A DNA stretch of 64,000 nucleotides from Hyaloscypha bicolor E (taxonomy: Eukaryota; Ascomycota; Leotiomycetes; Helotiales; Hyaloscyphaceae). Below the pieces are notes generated by a model. The model did not search any database. It was given only the letters and a program-made list of their open reading frames with translations, and was not told the DNA's origin. The stretch covers positions 310,001-374,000 of the forward strand of contig NW_020194518.1 of NCBI RefSeq assembly GCF_002865645.1, written 5' to 3'. Each line of letters starts with the position of its first letter. The first letter of the stretch is position 1. Shown here piece after piece: positions 49,880 to 61,130 of the stretch. Both the position numbers and the translations under genes were made by a program.

Positions 49880-51789
49880 AGTAAGCAGAAATAATTTATT
49901 TTAACTAGTTTCTTTATTACGAATTCCTTATTATAAAAATATATATAAAAGACTTCGAGGTAATTCCGGCTATAAGAAAGATTAATAAGTATTATAAGAA
50001 TAGGATTAAGGCTCTTCTAATTTTTTTTATTATTTCTTTTTTATTAGAGATTAGTATGTTTTCTAAAAGGCTAATTTTTTTTATAAAATATATTCTAATA
50101 TTATTACCGGATAATAGAGAATATATATACTTATTTATTTTTCTTATATAAAAAAGTAGTTAAGTATAAATTATAAGCTAAATTACTATATTTATTTAGT
50201 ATAATCCTATCTTATTTTATTTCTAATTAGTACTAGTAGTCTTATATATTAAATAATAAAATTCTCTTAAAGGTAAAATAGTAAGATAAATAGAACCTAT
50301 ATATTACTATAATTACTATAGCAGGTATTAATATATTTAATAAATAAAGATACTAAAGTTACTAAGTTTTTTGGATTAAAGAATATAATATTACTAGCTT
50401 TTAAGTTTACTTTTAGCCTATATTTTACTAAAAACATAGATTTATTTCTAGTAATACTTTTACTTATATAATAATCCGGTAGTAAATAGTAATTATTAGA
50501 GGTTAGGTAATAATCTGGGAATTCTTAAAGCTATTAATAAGTATCTTATTAAGAATAGTTACTAAATAAAAAGTCCGGATATCTCGTATTTCTAGGGAAT
50601 TATTTATAATACTTTTTTTTAGTATAAGTCCTTAGGTTTGGCTATTACTAGAAGTTATTCTAGAATTTGACTTATTACTAATAATAGTTATTAATATCCG
50701 GAATATAAAAACCTTGTCTTTTAATTAAGTATATTATAAAAAGCCTATAATTATTATTCCTAGAAAACTAAGACTAATTATATATCTCTTCTTTAATAGT
50801 TTATAATAGGCCTATAGGACTAGTATATTACTAGATAATAAATTATAAGAACTCTCTATTATGGAATTCTTATTTAGCTAGATTTATTAAAATCAAATTA
50901 AATTCTTTATAATATGCCTTAAGATCTTTTTCTATTATTAATATATAATATATATTAATCCGTTCTTATTCTTCTATTATAACGGGTTTATTAAAGTTAG
51001 GTAAGTATAATATTCTAGTATTATTAGCCTTTAGTAACTTTATAAGTAAGATAGTATCTTTCTTATATATCTTCTTAGAATACTTAATCCGATTCTCTAA
51101 GATAATACTCTTTTGCGGCTAATAACGGGCAGGCCTTATATCTAGTTCTTTCTCTTTATTTTACTATATTAGGCTAGGGTAATTACTATTAAAGGGCAAG
51201 CGGTACTAGAAGTCCTCTAGGGCAGGTATATTAGCTAAAGATACTATTTCTATATCTATAAATAAGAATAAAGATATAGGACTAGTAATAGGTAATAATT
51301 ATAGTAATAGTTATTTGAAGAAATCCGAGGCTAGTAGGTTATAAGAGCTTAACTAATCGGATTCATTTATAGGAGTTAATAGTAGATATATCTGCCTAAC
51401 TATTAGTAGATACTAGAGAGATATAAGAGAAGAGTTCCTAATAGAATTACAGAAGCTCTTAATAAAATTATAAGACTACTTAATAAATATAATAGAGTCA
51501 GGAAGTATAGTATAGTTACTAACCGGAGTAATATCTATAATTGCCGGCAAGCGCCGAAAATAAATCCAAAAGTTATTTGCCGCCGAGGAGAATTAATTTA
51601 TTACCCTCTACTAAAATATTTAACCTGAATTTCGATAGTAAAGCAGAAGTATCTAATAAAAGCGGAAGCGTCTGGGTTAGGTAGGTAGGTGGGTACCGTG
51701 GTTCTTCCGTCTTTATTCGATATGATCGATAAGACATACTTCTCTGGCCCGGGGGTTCGAAAAAATCGTTTAAAGCATTACTACTAATC

Positions 51790-51916
51790 TGTCACGGGAT
51801 AGACATCCCGGTGGGCCCTAACGATGGCGAAGGCCAGAGTAGGGCAGAAAGATGATGTATTCTCTACGAGTAATAGCTAGCTAAAGTACCTTCCGCCCCT
51901 GGTAGCTTACGTAACA
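51790..51916 (-). repeat. 5' LTR of the Copia-like element (127 bp)
   Basis: Near-identical to 36108-36234 and followed by CTGGA at 51917. Interior-adjacent sequence (51660-51789) is GC-normal. Confidence 0.88.
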
Positions 51917-51921
51917 CTGGA

Positions 51922-52926
51922 GGATCGAAATGCCCTTTTTTGTCCTAGGATCTCAACCCAGCGGAACCCACGTCCATTGGCGCAGCAGAAGCATGATGAC
52001 CCCTGGGCCTGAAGCTGGAGCGCCTTGGCTACTCCTTCGCCACGGCTCAACTGCATACGTCACGATAATGTTGGGTTGCAACCAGACCTGAGGGCGATCG
52101 ATGAACCCACAGCTGAGCAGCTTGTTCATGCACGAGAGCCCTTCAGACACTAGGTATGGGCCACTCCGGTGTTTCTATTGGTGTGTATGGTCAAGAGGAC
52201 GGTATCGTCAGGGGAGTGAACGCAGCAGCTACTCTAACGCCAGTTTGTGCAGCAGCGGAAGTCAGGCTTCCCTTGACACCTCAAGATAGACTCGATGCTC
52301 GGTAGAAGGGTGAACTTCTCGTGTGGTACGCTCCCGTTCTTCATTCCTCATCCGCCATCTCGATTACAAAGCCCTTCAGCAGCATAACTTCACCAACGCG
52401 ACAGGAAACGGGACCTCTCACTCACGGGCCACCCCTTGAACCATCTGTCAGGGTAAGTCGTTAGTGGGACTCAAGTACAAGCGTGTGAGCTAACTAAGAA
52501 AGGATTTTACAGATCATGTGGCAGATGCTCCTGCCACTACTTCTTCCTAGATACCATCAGTCCCTGCCCGCAAATGCCTCACGAGCATTGCCCAGTCCAC
52601 GCATGAGCCATAGCCACCATTAAGAGAGCGTTTGATACTAGGAGCACTGCATGCTGTCACCAGCAAGGGGGTTCCTGATCGAGAAACCGACGGTGCAGGC
52701 CTCCGTCTGACCGTTCTCCAACGAGTCAACATCCCCGAGCTGAAGGCATCCCATGAAAGGCTCATGCAACTATGTTAGTGGGTGGATCCTGGAGTTTGTC
52801 GCAGCTGCGCCATCGGACCTTCCGTTCAAAGTATAAGAGGGCAGTACTCCTCCCTCCAAACTACTTCCCTCCTAGCTTCCTTTCCATTTTTTTCAAATAT
52901 CCTTACTATTTCATATTATTACAAAG
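51922..52926. other. GC-normal region with short coding traces, no gene model
   Basis: Not RIP-mutated. A plus-strand segment around 52640-52770 reads GALHAVTSKGVPDRETDGAG and then LRLTVLQRVNIPELKASHER before a stop, which looks like real protein but has no supported start or splice sites. A minus-strand ORF of 65 codons at 51953-52150 may have continued across the Copia insertion site. This stretch shares a short motif (CCCTGCCCGCAAATGCCTCA) with 63.47 kb. Confidence 0.35.
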
Positions 52927-54135
52927 ATGGCATCTGCAGAATCCGACTTGGTAAGATGCTATAATAATGGACGCATACTTTATACTAATATTGGTTTGAA
53001 AAGGACTCAGAAGATATATAATAATTTGACTGCGGCCTCCAAGTCAGGGAAGAGGCGGGTATGCCCTCAGGAGGGTTCTTGAGGTAGGAGGTCCAGATAT
53101 AGTATTATAAAGCCTTACTAATTATAGAATAGACCGGCTAATTGTGATTAATAATAATATATATTTGCCAAAACGGACGGCTTCTACTCAGGGACCAATT
53201 AACGAGAAGTACCAAATCAGAAAGAGAGCCCGAAAAATAAGAGAATTGCTTTAGACTATCCGCAAACCCCTAGATAACTTTAGCCAATTAAGGGAGCTCG
53301 TATAATCGAGTAAAAAGATTATTATTATTAGCGGGGCCGGTATCTCTATTAGTACAGGCTATAAGTTAAAGCTCGTTTATAAATTCCTTTATTAATACTA
53401 ATTTACCTAGATCCTACCTTTAAGGATATACAGAAATCCAAAAAGACTTCGTTTAATCGCTCTCTCTATTCCTCTTCTAATAAGATAACCGGCTTCTACT
53501 CTACTATCTATAATATATATAAATGCCTATATTCGGATTCGACCGAGCCTTTACCTTTTTACAAGGTTATAGACGAGCTTATACGGACTCGCCCTTATTT
53601 TCGGTACTATATATAGAATATTAATTACGTCGAGCACCTATTACCTGATCTCGATACCAAGATAATATGCCTCTATAGTCGAGTTAATTAAGCCCGATAC
53701 GGGATATATAACTGGGTTTGTAACTACAAGCCATATCTATTCCAAGGTTCCGATTTGCTATACTATTAAAGGTACTTGCAAAGGAGCCAGGCCCGGATAT
53801 TAAAGGACAAGCATTTATTGAAAATTAGCAGGCTGAGACCTAATATACTTTTATACGGCAAGCCTTATCCAGATAATAAAGAGATTCTGGAAACTGCTAA
53901 GCATAATTTGAGAATATACCCGAAGCTGGTATTAATTATTAGTACGAAGCTAGGGATTCCTGGCGCTCGGTCAATAGCCGCAGACTTTTGCTACGCCGCT
54001 CGGAGTATAGGTGGAGCAAGTTTTTGGATCAGCAAAGAGGAGCCAGTATCGAGTATAAAGTCCCTTTGTAATTATGTTCTCATAGGAGATTGCGATAAGG
54101 TTATTCCCCTAGATATTTTCAAATTGTCTAAATAA
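52927..54135 (+). pseudogene. RIP-damaged sirtuin (Sir2-family NAD-dependent deacylase) gene
   Basis: From 53290 the frame reads SSKKIIIISGAGISISTG, the Rossmann GAGxS motif (53333-53347). After a probable short intron ending near 53410 come FYSTIYNIYKCLY, FRYYI-stop-NIN where TQNID is expected (53611-53625), DLDTKIICLYSRVN where the catalytic His of H-G now reads Tyr (TAT at 53674), and GIYNWVC with one zinc Cys lost. The last 119 codons (53776-54135) are intact: LRPNILLYGKPYPDNKEI, LVLIISTKLGIPGA, GGASFWISKEEP and the final NYVLIGDCDK. Sirtuins remove acyl groups from lysines using NAD. ATG at 52927 (MASAESDL) is a possible start; N-terminal frames need an intron or shift. Stops are all TAG/TAA at Gln/Trp sites, so inactivation is by RIP. 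Confidence 0.78.
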
Positions 54136-54846
54136 CGCACATTTTATATTATTATCAACTTCACTGTCATATGTAAGCCATCTTCGAGGAACTTGGACCG
54201 CAATTCAATACAGACTATGCACCTCATGCAATCCTTCATTACCGACATGAGAAAAGGAGCAGTAAGGCCCTCGCAGATGACACGAGACTCGAGTCAGGTG
54301 ATGTGATTGCTCCAGGCGTGTAAGGACAAGATGGTCCAACAGTCATGAAATCCGAGACAAGGCCACGCAATGGCTATATGGCGAAGATATGACTCCGCTT
54401 CACTTTGCATACAGTACCGGAGTGGTGCTATCCTCCAAAACAGATCAAGGGTCCTTTTTGGCCCTACCGGGGTACGTTGTTGGTATTGAAAAGTAATCGA
54501 TTTATTAATGGAAAAATCGATTTATTAAAGGTTAACAGACTGCAGAATGACTAGATACAGAAGAGTGAGTTCTGGAAACAGAGGAAAAGTGTCCAAAGTA
54601 AGGGATTTATTCCCATTACCCTTCGGCGATACCGGTGATGCCGAACCCGCTTTCTCCGATACATTATCAATCAGCTGATAAACCAAAGGTAATCAAAATG
54701 ACGATATACTAGTAAGCTTGGTAAGCTTGGCGAGTGACGCATGACAAATGAGAGTGGAGAACCCTAAATTAGTGGTTGAACCTGGTGCTGGAAGGACTGG
54801 TAAGCTAGCTATGGTAGCGTACCAATTTCAACAGTTGGCTCCCACC
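54136..54846. other. intergenic, GC-normal, one short tandem repeat
   Basis: No ORF worth calling. The 14-mer AATCGATTTATTAA occurs twice, 20 bases apart (54495-54508 and 54515-54528). Confidence 0.5.
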
Positions 54847-55880
54847 CTATTTGGATTTGGGTGTGGCTAAAATTAGCCGCTGACCACCATGAATTCCTAG
54901 TATGGGCACTTCATGACCACCTCCGGCTTCTTGTAATAACTCTTTGTTGCTTAACTTAGTTGCCCAGAGGGGCTCAAATGGGCTCCATATATTATATATA
55001 GCCCTATCATCGTCACCATCGCCCGGCATTAGTGACGAGCTCCAGCACCTCTGCTCCAGTCTCTCTTGCTCTAACCTCTCCAGTCTCTCCTGCTCCAACC
55101 TCTGCTCCAACCTCTCCTGTACAGTAGATTGCGAACAGTGTTTGAGCTGGGGTCTGCTACCACTAGTTCTCGACCCGACTGCAGGCCGGCAGCAGAGAGA
55201 CCCGTCTGATTCCCAATGGCACCAGAGACGAGGCTCTCCATTTCAATTTGCGTGTGACGCTTCCTAGCCCGCTCTGAATCATCGAGTGTCCTCCCTTGTA
55301 CCAGCGCCTCTTGCTCCCGCTGACGTTGCTTCTCTTATTCCAAGTTTTGTTGTACTTGTAAAGCTTGTGCTAGCCTTTCTTGTACGTCTTCCCGCTCTAA
55401 GGTCTCCTCTATTCTCCTGAGCTCTCGCCCCTCCTCCTCCAATCTCTCTTGTTCACGCCTCTCTTGTTCCAGCCTCTCCTCTTCCCGTCTCTCCTGTTCC
55501 AACCTCTCCTGTTCCCGTCGTTGACTTCGGCCTTCGCTTGGAGCAGCCGCTTTCTCAAAACCAGGATCCGTTTTGGCCTCCGTACCGGGGTTCTTTGCTG
55601 GCTCCCAGCCAGCCAATTAGAAGCCAATTACGGTTGGGTTTGGGTGGCTAATTTTAGCTGCTGATTACCATGACTTCCTGACTTTGTTGTTGCACAAACG
55701 TCCACCCGCCAGAGGAGGTCAAAATGGGCTCTATATACTAAATATAGCTCTATCGTCGTCACCGCTGTCCTCGCTAAATCTCCTGTCACAGGATCAACTC
55801 CCTCTACTGGCGGCATTTTATGGATCACCTCCGGCTTCTCGCAATAACTCTTTTCCGAGGCAGAAGCAAGCAAACCAAAA
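54847..55880 (-). pseudogene. coiled-coil (Glu/Gln/Arg/Leu-rich) protein gene, copy 1, frameshifted
   Basis: Minus strand, 55616 downward: an N-terminal Ala/Pro/Lys part, then EQERLEQERREEERLEQER repeats, IEETLEREDVQERLAQALQV and NLE-stop-EKQRQREQEALVQG, then RTLDDSERARKRHTQIEMES and RELVVADPSSNTVRN. A single-base frameshift near 55120 separates this from another coil (VQERLEQRLEQERLERLEQE) and a C-terminus GDDDRAIYNIWSPFEPLWAT ending at 54847. The block 55628-55880 and the block 54847-55040 are related in sequence, so the upstream unit occurs twice. RIP is light here. A long helical scaffold-type protein is likely; function unknown. Confidence 0.5.
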
Positions 55881-56171
55881 AACGAACTACTTGAGACATG
55901 GCTTCACAGAAAGAAATTTTAATCTGGGCGCGAGACCCTGCATATGATCCGATGTGCAACAAAAAATTAGACAGTCGTTAATCTCAGCCTTACATTTGAA
56001 ATCACGTCCAAGCCACAGACGTTGCATACCAGCTGCTCGGGATCCAGATATGCAACAAAAATTGACTATTATACATTTCTCACGTGATAATATATGAAGT
56101 CTGAAGAACTTCGAATTTGAATTTTATAGGGGATAAATACAAATGCTCCACCCTAATAATACCAGACAACC

Positions 56172-57570
56172 TCACTCAATACCAGCGTCTATTTGCGAGT
56201 CTGATTCCAATAATAGTCGCGAGACAGAGGCCTCTAGCTTTTCATTAATGTCGATCTCCTTCTCCGGAATCAAAAGCAGCAAGTTGCTTCCGTTAGTGAT
56301 TGCAGCTTGGAAACACATTTGCGGGGTCAGAATATTCAAGTCAGTATCATATACCCTTATCTGTTCCCTCTTTCTTATATACTTCACCGCTATTCGCTCG
56401 ACCTCGGATGGATCAGAAGAATAAACATAGAGACTCTTAGCGGTCCTCCAAACGCCCCGTTCCCGAACCTTGAATGTGATCCAGACGGAGTCCGGCGTCT
56501 GAGCTAGCGGAGTTGGGTCCTAATAAGGTGAGCTCGCGGAAAGGAATAATAACAGAGAGTTAGACCATACCTGCTACCTTGTCGGTCTCGGCCCGGTGGT
56601 TTCTACAGCCTCCGGTTCCTGGCTTGATTGCATCTCCTGTTCCCGCCTCCCTTGCTCCCGCCTCTCTCGTCGCTGCCTATCCTCTTTCCGCTTGTCTTGT
56701 TCCCGGGTTTCCTGGTCTTGCTCACGTTTCTTTTGTTCTTGCTTCTCTCGATCCTCTTATAGCTTCTGTACAAGCGTTTCTTGTAGCTTCTCCCGCTCAA
56801 GCCTCTCTTGCTCTGACCTCTCTTGGGTCTAATGGTTACGAGCTGTATCTGAGCTGGGGTCTGCTGCCACTGGTTCTCGACTCGATTGGAAATTCGAGTC
56901 TATAGACTAATTATCTATCTAGGCTTATTAAACGCTCTCTATATTAATTTGCGTATAACGCTTCCTAGCCCGCTCTGAATTATTAAGTATCCTCTCCTAT
57001 ACTAGCGCCTCTTGCTCCTGCCTCCCCCGTTCCCGAGTCTCTTGCCGCCGCCTCTCCTCCTCTTGCCTTTCTTGCTCTTGCCTCTCGTATTACTACTAAT
57101 GTTGCTTTTCTTATTCTAAGTTTTGTTGGGCCTGTAAAGCTTATACTAACCTTTCTTGTATATCTTCCCGTTCTAATCTCTCCTCTATTCTCCGCAGCTC
57201 TAATATCTCCTGTTTAAGCCTCTCCTGTTTAAGCCTCTCCTGTTCAAGCCTCTCCTATTCAGGCCTCTCCTGTTCAAGCCTCTCTTATTTAAGCCTCTCC
57301 CGTTTCAGCCTCTCTTATTCAAGCCTCTCCCGTTCCAGCCTCTCCTGTTTAAGTATCTCTTATTCAAGCCTCTGCTATTCAAGCCTTTCTTGGTCTAGCC
57401 TTTCTTAATCCAGCCTCTCTTGTTTCCTCTATTGCCTGGACCGCTCGATTTTATCTATTTCCGGTCCTTGAGATACTAGTTCTTAAGATACTAATACTCC
57501 AGTTTATTAAAGCCGGTATGGCAGGAACAGGAAGAAATTAGGACTACTACCTATACCGAGATCCGGTAAT
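56172..57570 (-). pseudogene. coiled-coil protein gene, copy 2, RIP-damaged, with conserved C-terminal domain
   Basis: The minus frame from about 57570 reads PDLGIGSSPNFFLFLPYRL, then a long coil (QERLEQERLKQERLKQEIL, IEERLEREDIQERLV), ERILNNSERARKRYTQINIE, REPVAADPSSDTARNH, and a second coil (LEREKLQETLVQKL, stop TAA at 56757-56759, EDREKQEQKKREQDQETREQ). A probable intron (acceptor TTAG at 56520-56523) leads to exon 56172-56519: DSVWITFKVRERGVWRTAKS, DPSEVERIAVKYIRKREQIR and LNILTPQMCFQAAITNGSNL. About ten Gln codons are TAG/TAA, increasing toward 57.4 kb. It is homologous to copy 1 over the DNA segments at 55125-55520 and 56830-57200. Function unknown. Confidence 0.55.
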
Positions 57571-59790
57571 TTACTGAAAAAGGCCAAGTATATAGATTAA
57601 TATATAAAGAATAATATAATCTCCTTACCTTACTTCTTACTCTTATAATATATATATAATATAAAGAGATACTTACTATTCTATTACTAAATATTCTTGT
57701 CTAGAAATCCGTATTACTTTTCTGTTATATTAGAATTACTATAAACGAGAGCTAGATATAAATTCTCGAAAGGAAACGGGATAGCTATTATAAATAACCT
57801 TATAATTTATATTATATTAGCTTCTAAGACAGTCTAGTTATACTAGTAGTAATTAGGTTTCCGAGCCTTAAGCAAAATATTATATATAATCTCTCTATCT
57901 AATAATTATTACTTTAAGGCTTTAATCTTATTAGATATAAACCCTATCTAGTTAGCTAAGTTCGCTGCTTTTAATAAGACCTTCTTATTTGCTTTCTAGA
58001 TTCTAGCTTTAATAAGTAGGTCTTTATTCTTTTTCTTTATATCTATTAGTATCTTCTAATAATACTATATTATAAAAAGCTATAAGTACTAATATTCTAA
58101 ATTAATATAATCTATAGCTTATTCTAATTTATTTATAATATTAAACTTAGTAATCTCAATAATATATTAGTTACTTGCCTTATTTATATAAGGGAACTTT
58201 TACTTTAGGGCTATATAAATAGTATTTCTATATAATATCTTTACTAGCTATTTTAAATAATTAATATATATATAGAAGTACTTAAGATCCTTAAAAAAAA
58301 AGAAAAAAGTAAAGAAATAAAATAATTAATAAATTATAACTCGCTTTAAATTACTTTATACTTCTCTTAGCTAAATAAGCTATAGATCTGGCTACTTAAT
58401 ACTTGGTCTTATAAGACTTGGGTATTTTACTTAAAGTATTTCAGAGCCTTAAGCTCGAATACCTTAATAATAATCTAATTTACTTTCTAAAAAGCAGTTT
58501 TATTTCTATAAAGAACTCTTTTAAAAATCCTATATAGATTCTTTTAAATTAGCTCGAGATAGTATAGAGCCTTTTATATATAATATAAGTAAGAATACAA
58601 CTTTATAAAGAATAGATCTATTTTATTATACTTTATATTTAATATCTTATATATTATACTAAGTCTTATATTATCCTATAGTACGGAAATATCTAGAAGC
58701 TTATTAAATATAACTATAAACTCTTTATTCCTATAGTTATAAAGCTATTAAAGGCCCTACTATCTATAATTAGAGAGATAAGCCTTTTATTATTTCTTAA
58801 AATAAATATTACTCTTTTACTTATATTACTGGATCTTATAATAGATCTTATTATTAGACGGTTTTTTCTTATTTAAGTATTCTTTAACTAGGGTTGTTCT
58901 GAGCTCTTTATTTATATTTAGAGAAAGAATTAGTAAGCCTTATTCTAGTATTTTTAGAGAAAATATATACTTATAAAATATAAATTAATTATTTACTATA
59001 TATTTATTAGAAATAAAATCTCTTAAATAGTCTAAATATAGTATTATTTATAGAAGTAGATAAGAAGATAGCCTATAGTAAATTTTAATATAAGAGAGTT
59101 ATTATTTAAATTATTTAATAATTTCTTTATTAAGATCTTAAAAGTAAAAATAGTAGTATTAAAATTAGATTACTTAACTATAATAGAAATATAGTTTCAA
59201 GTATCTAGCTAATAAATATTCTTATATATTCTCTTATTTTTCTAGAAGATTTCTTTTAGCCTCTTAATATTTTTCTAACTAAGCTCTTTTAATTTTTTTT
59301 TTTTAAAATTAAATATTTCGAACCGGATATATATAATATCTTAATATTTAATATATTTTTCTTTTTCGAGCCTTAGTTCTTATTTAGAGTTCTAAAATTA
59401 ATATATTTCGAGAAAATGAATTATAATTATAGTTTATTATATTCTAGGATAATAATAGAAAATATTTAGAAAAGAAAGAAGAAATAAGTAAATAGGATTA
59501 TTAGTTTAAGATAAGAATAAAGAAGCCAAATTCTATTACCTTTTATCTCTAATTTAATTAAAGTTTTAATATAGTAGTTTTAATCTATATAAGTTTTTAA
59601 GTATTTCTTAAACTATATATAATAAGAGTATATAATATATTACTTATCTAGTCTTCTATTTAATCTAATCTCGACCTTAATCTTAACTTCTTTTTCTATA
59701 TTCTTATTATATATATATATTGGCTTCTCTAACTTTATAATCTATTTATATTCCTAAAATAGGTTTCTTGTTATAATAAAACATTATTAT
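57571..59790. other. RIP-eroded DNA with a minus-strand coding trace
   Basis: AT-rich, CA/TG-poor. A minus-strand trace between about 57.67 and 58.03 kb reads KANKKVLLKAANLAN, GFISNKIKALK and YNILLKARKPNYYQYN, a helical C-terminal region of an unidentified protein, possibly a transposase tail. No LTR pair was found. Confidence 0.35.
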
Positions 59791-60530
59791 TGTATTATAA
59801 TAATAATATATAGATAGATGAAGAGGAAAGAGAGGTGTGGTACGAGTGGCCAAAGCTTAAATACAGGAATGTAGTCACGTGAGCCTGTACGTAACTACTA
59901 GCATGCAGTTGCCATGCAATATTTCTCCGATTATTATATATAAATTAATATACTTATATTAGTAAGGGCCAGATTACTAATTAAAGTAATAAAGTATACT
60001 ATTATATATAAGTTACTTGGCTCAATTTCCAAGGCTAATACTTTAAGTAAGAAAAGAGCTAGTTCTCGAGAACGTGCTTTAGATATCTCGACCGGAACTA
60101 AAAAAAATACTAATAAGAACTATTAAACTTATAATAAGTAGCCTTTTCTAATTCAGAATAATATAGGAATTTCTATAAAATAAATATAAAAAGATATATA
60201 ATACTAAACTTCGTAGCCTTATAGAAGTAGCTATTTAAAAGGCTACTCCTATTAAGCTTATTTATATAAGAGTATTTCTAATTCAGGCGGCCCTAAAAAT
60301 ACTATATATATATTAATAGCTTTAGTACTAAAATATTATTACTGCCCTTAAAGCTTTTATAACTAATAATAGCCTCTATATTATTCTCGAGTATATATCT
60401 TTTTTCTTTAAACGGATTATAAGATTATTAGCTTATTCTAACAAGTAATAAATTACGGCTATTCTCGAATAAGTAAGCTTCTATAATTTATTTAAGAATA
60501 TATACTAATTATAGTAGGTTATAACCGGTA
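59791..60530. other. short GC-normal patch (59810-59930), then RIP-eroded DNA
   Basis: The patch contains GAGAGGTGTGGTACGAG and CACGTGAGCCTGTACGTAAC. No ORF, no clear target duplication; it may be the end of a small element or solo LTR. Confidence 0.35.
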
Positions 60531-61130
60531 TAGTATATCTTATAATAGAAGAATTCGAATACGGGTTTCTTATTTATTCGAATATCTTACTAAATATAAA
60601 TAGTAATATAAAGATTAGTAAGTAACTTTTCTAGTACCGAGTAATATATGAATTAATTCGGCCTTATAATAAATCTAGAGTATTATTATATAATACTAGA
60701 ATTAAAAGGCAAAACTTGTAATATTAAGACCCTCTTATTAATTATAATAGAATTAATATAGAAGTATATTAAAGAGAATAGGGCTATTAGTATTAATAAT
60801 TTATATTACTAGCCTTTAAACTCAGATGCCCTCGGATTTCTTTCCGTAATAATATCTGCCGCCTCTGCAGGAGAGCTACTTAAGGTATATTAATTCCCTT
60901 CCTTACCCCGTAAGAGACCTACCCTAATAGTTATAGTATCTACTCCTGGGCCGTCTATACCAGAAGAAGTCACTTATCGGTATTATATCTTTGGCCCAGG
61001 TCTATATATATAGGCATTACAAGTATATACCGCAAGAGTAATTTCTGAATTAGGAATGGAAGTTATATTTGAATTCAAAAACTTATTACGTTATACTTTC
61101 GTTAAATTACAAAATGTTCCAGACTTGATT
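60531..61130 (+). pseudogene. unrecognised RIP-damaged plus-strand coding trace
   Basis: An upstream frame reads EEFEYGFLIYSNILL and YELIRPYNKSRVLLYNTRIK. A second frame from about 60825 reads SDALGFLSVIISAASAGELL, PRKRPTLIVIVSTPGPSIPE, VTYRYYIFGPGLYI and ARVISELGMEVIFEFKNLLR, with TAA/TAG interruptions. Either two exons of one gene or two fragments. Family unknown. Confidence 0.3.

Larger units (their letters stand above)
36108..51916 (-). mobile_element. Ty1/Copia-like LTR retrotransposon with 127 bp LTRs, carrying a nested Gypsy element
   Basis: 127 bp direct repeats at 36108-36234 and 51790-51916 start TGTCACGGGATAGACATCCCGG and end ACGTAA(T/C)A; CTGGA lies immediately outside both ends (36103-36107 and 51917-51921). 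On the minus strand a run of ten G residues (complement of about 36238-36247) sits just before the left LTR as a polypurine tract, making that the 3' LTR. The internal minus-strand RT reads VYINNILI, Copia-style VYVDD, at about 40350-40375. Without the 7 kb nested Gypsy (42866-49879) the element is about 8.8 kb. The interior is RIP-saturated, but both LTRs and roughly 250 bases inside the 5' end are nearly untouched. Confidence 0.8.

Noticed and set aside
51660..51700. GGTTAGGTAGGTAGGTGGG as telomere-like repeats
   Set aside because: Units are GGTA, not TTAGGG, and only a few copies inside a retroelement edge.
51741..51765. GGGGGTTCGAAA resembling a tRNA T-arm
   Set aside because: No acceptor, D or anticodon arm can be folded around it; it lies in the non-coding edge of the Copia-like element.
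55449..55664. Plus-strand Leu/Phe/Pro repeat ORF
   Set aside because: Antisense shadow of the minus-strand coiled-coil repeats.
56596..56832. Plus-strand Ser/Cys-rich ORF that looks like a cysteine-rich secreted protein
   Set aside because: Antisense shadow of the Glu/Arg-rich coil of copy 2; no signal peptide or splice context.
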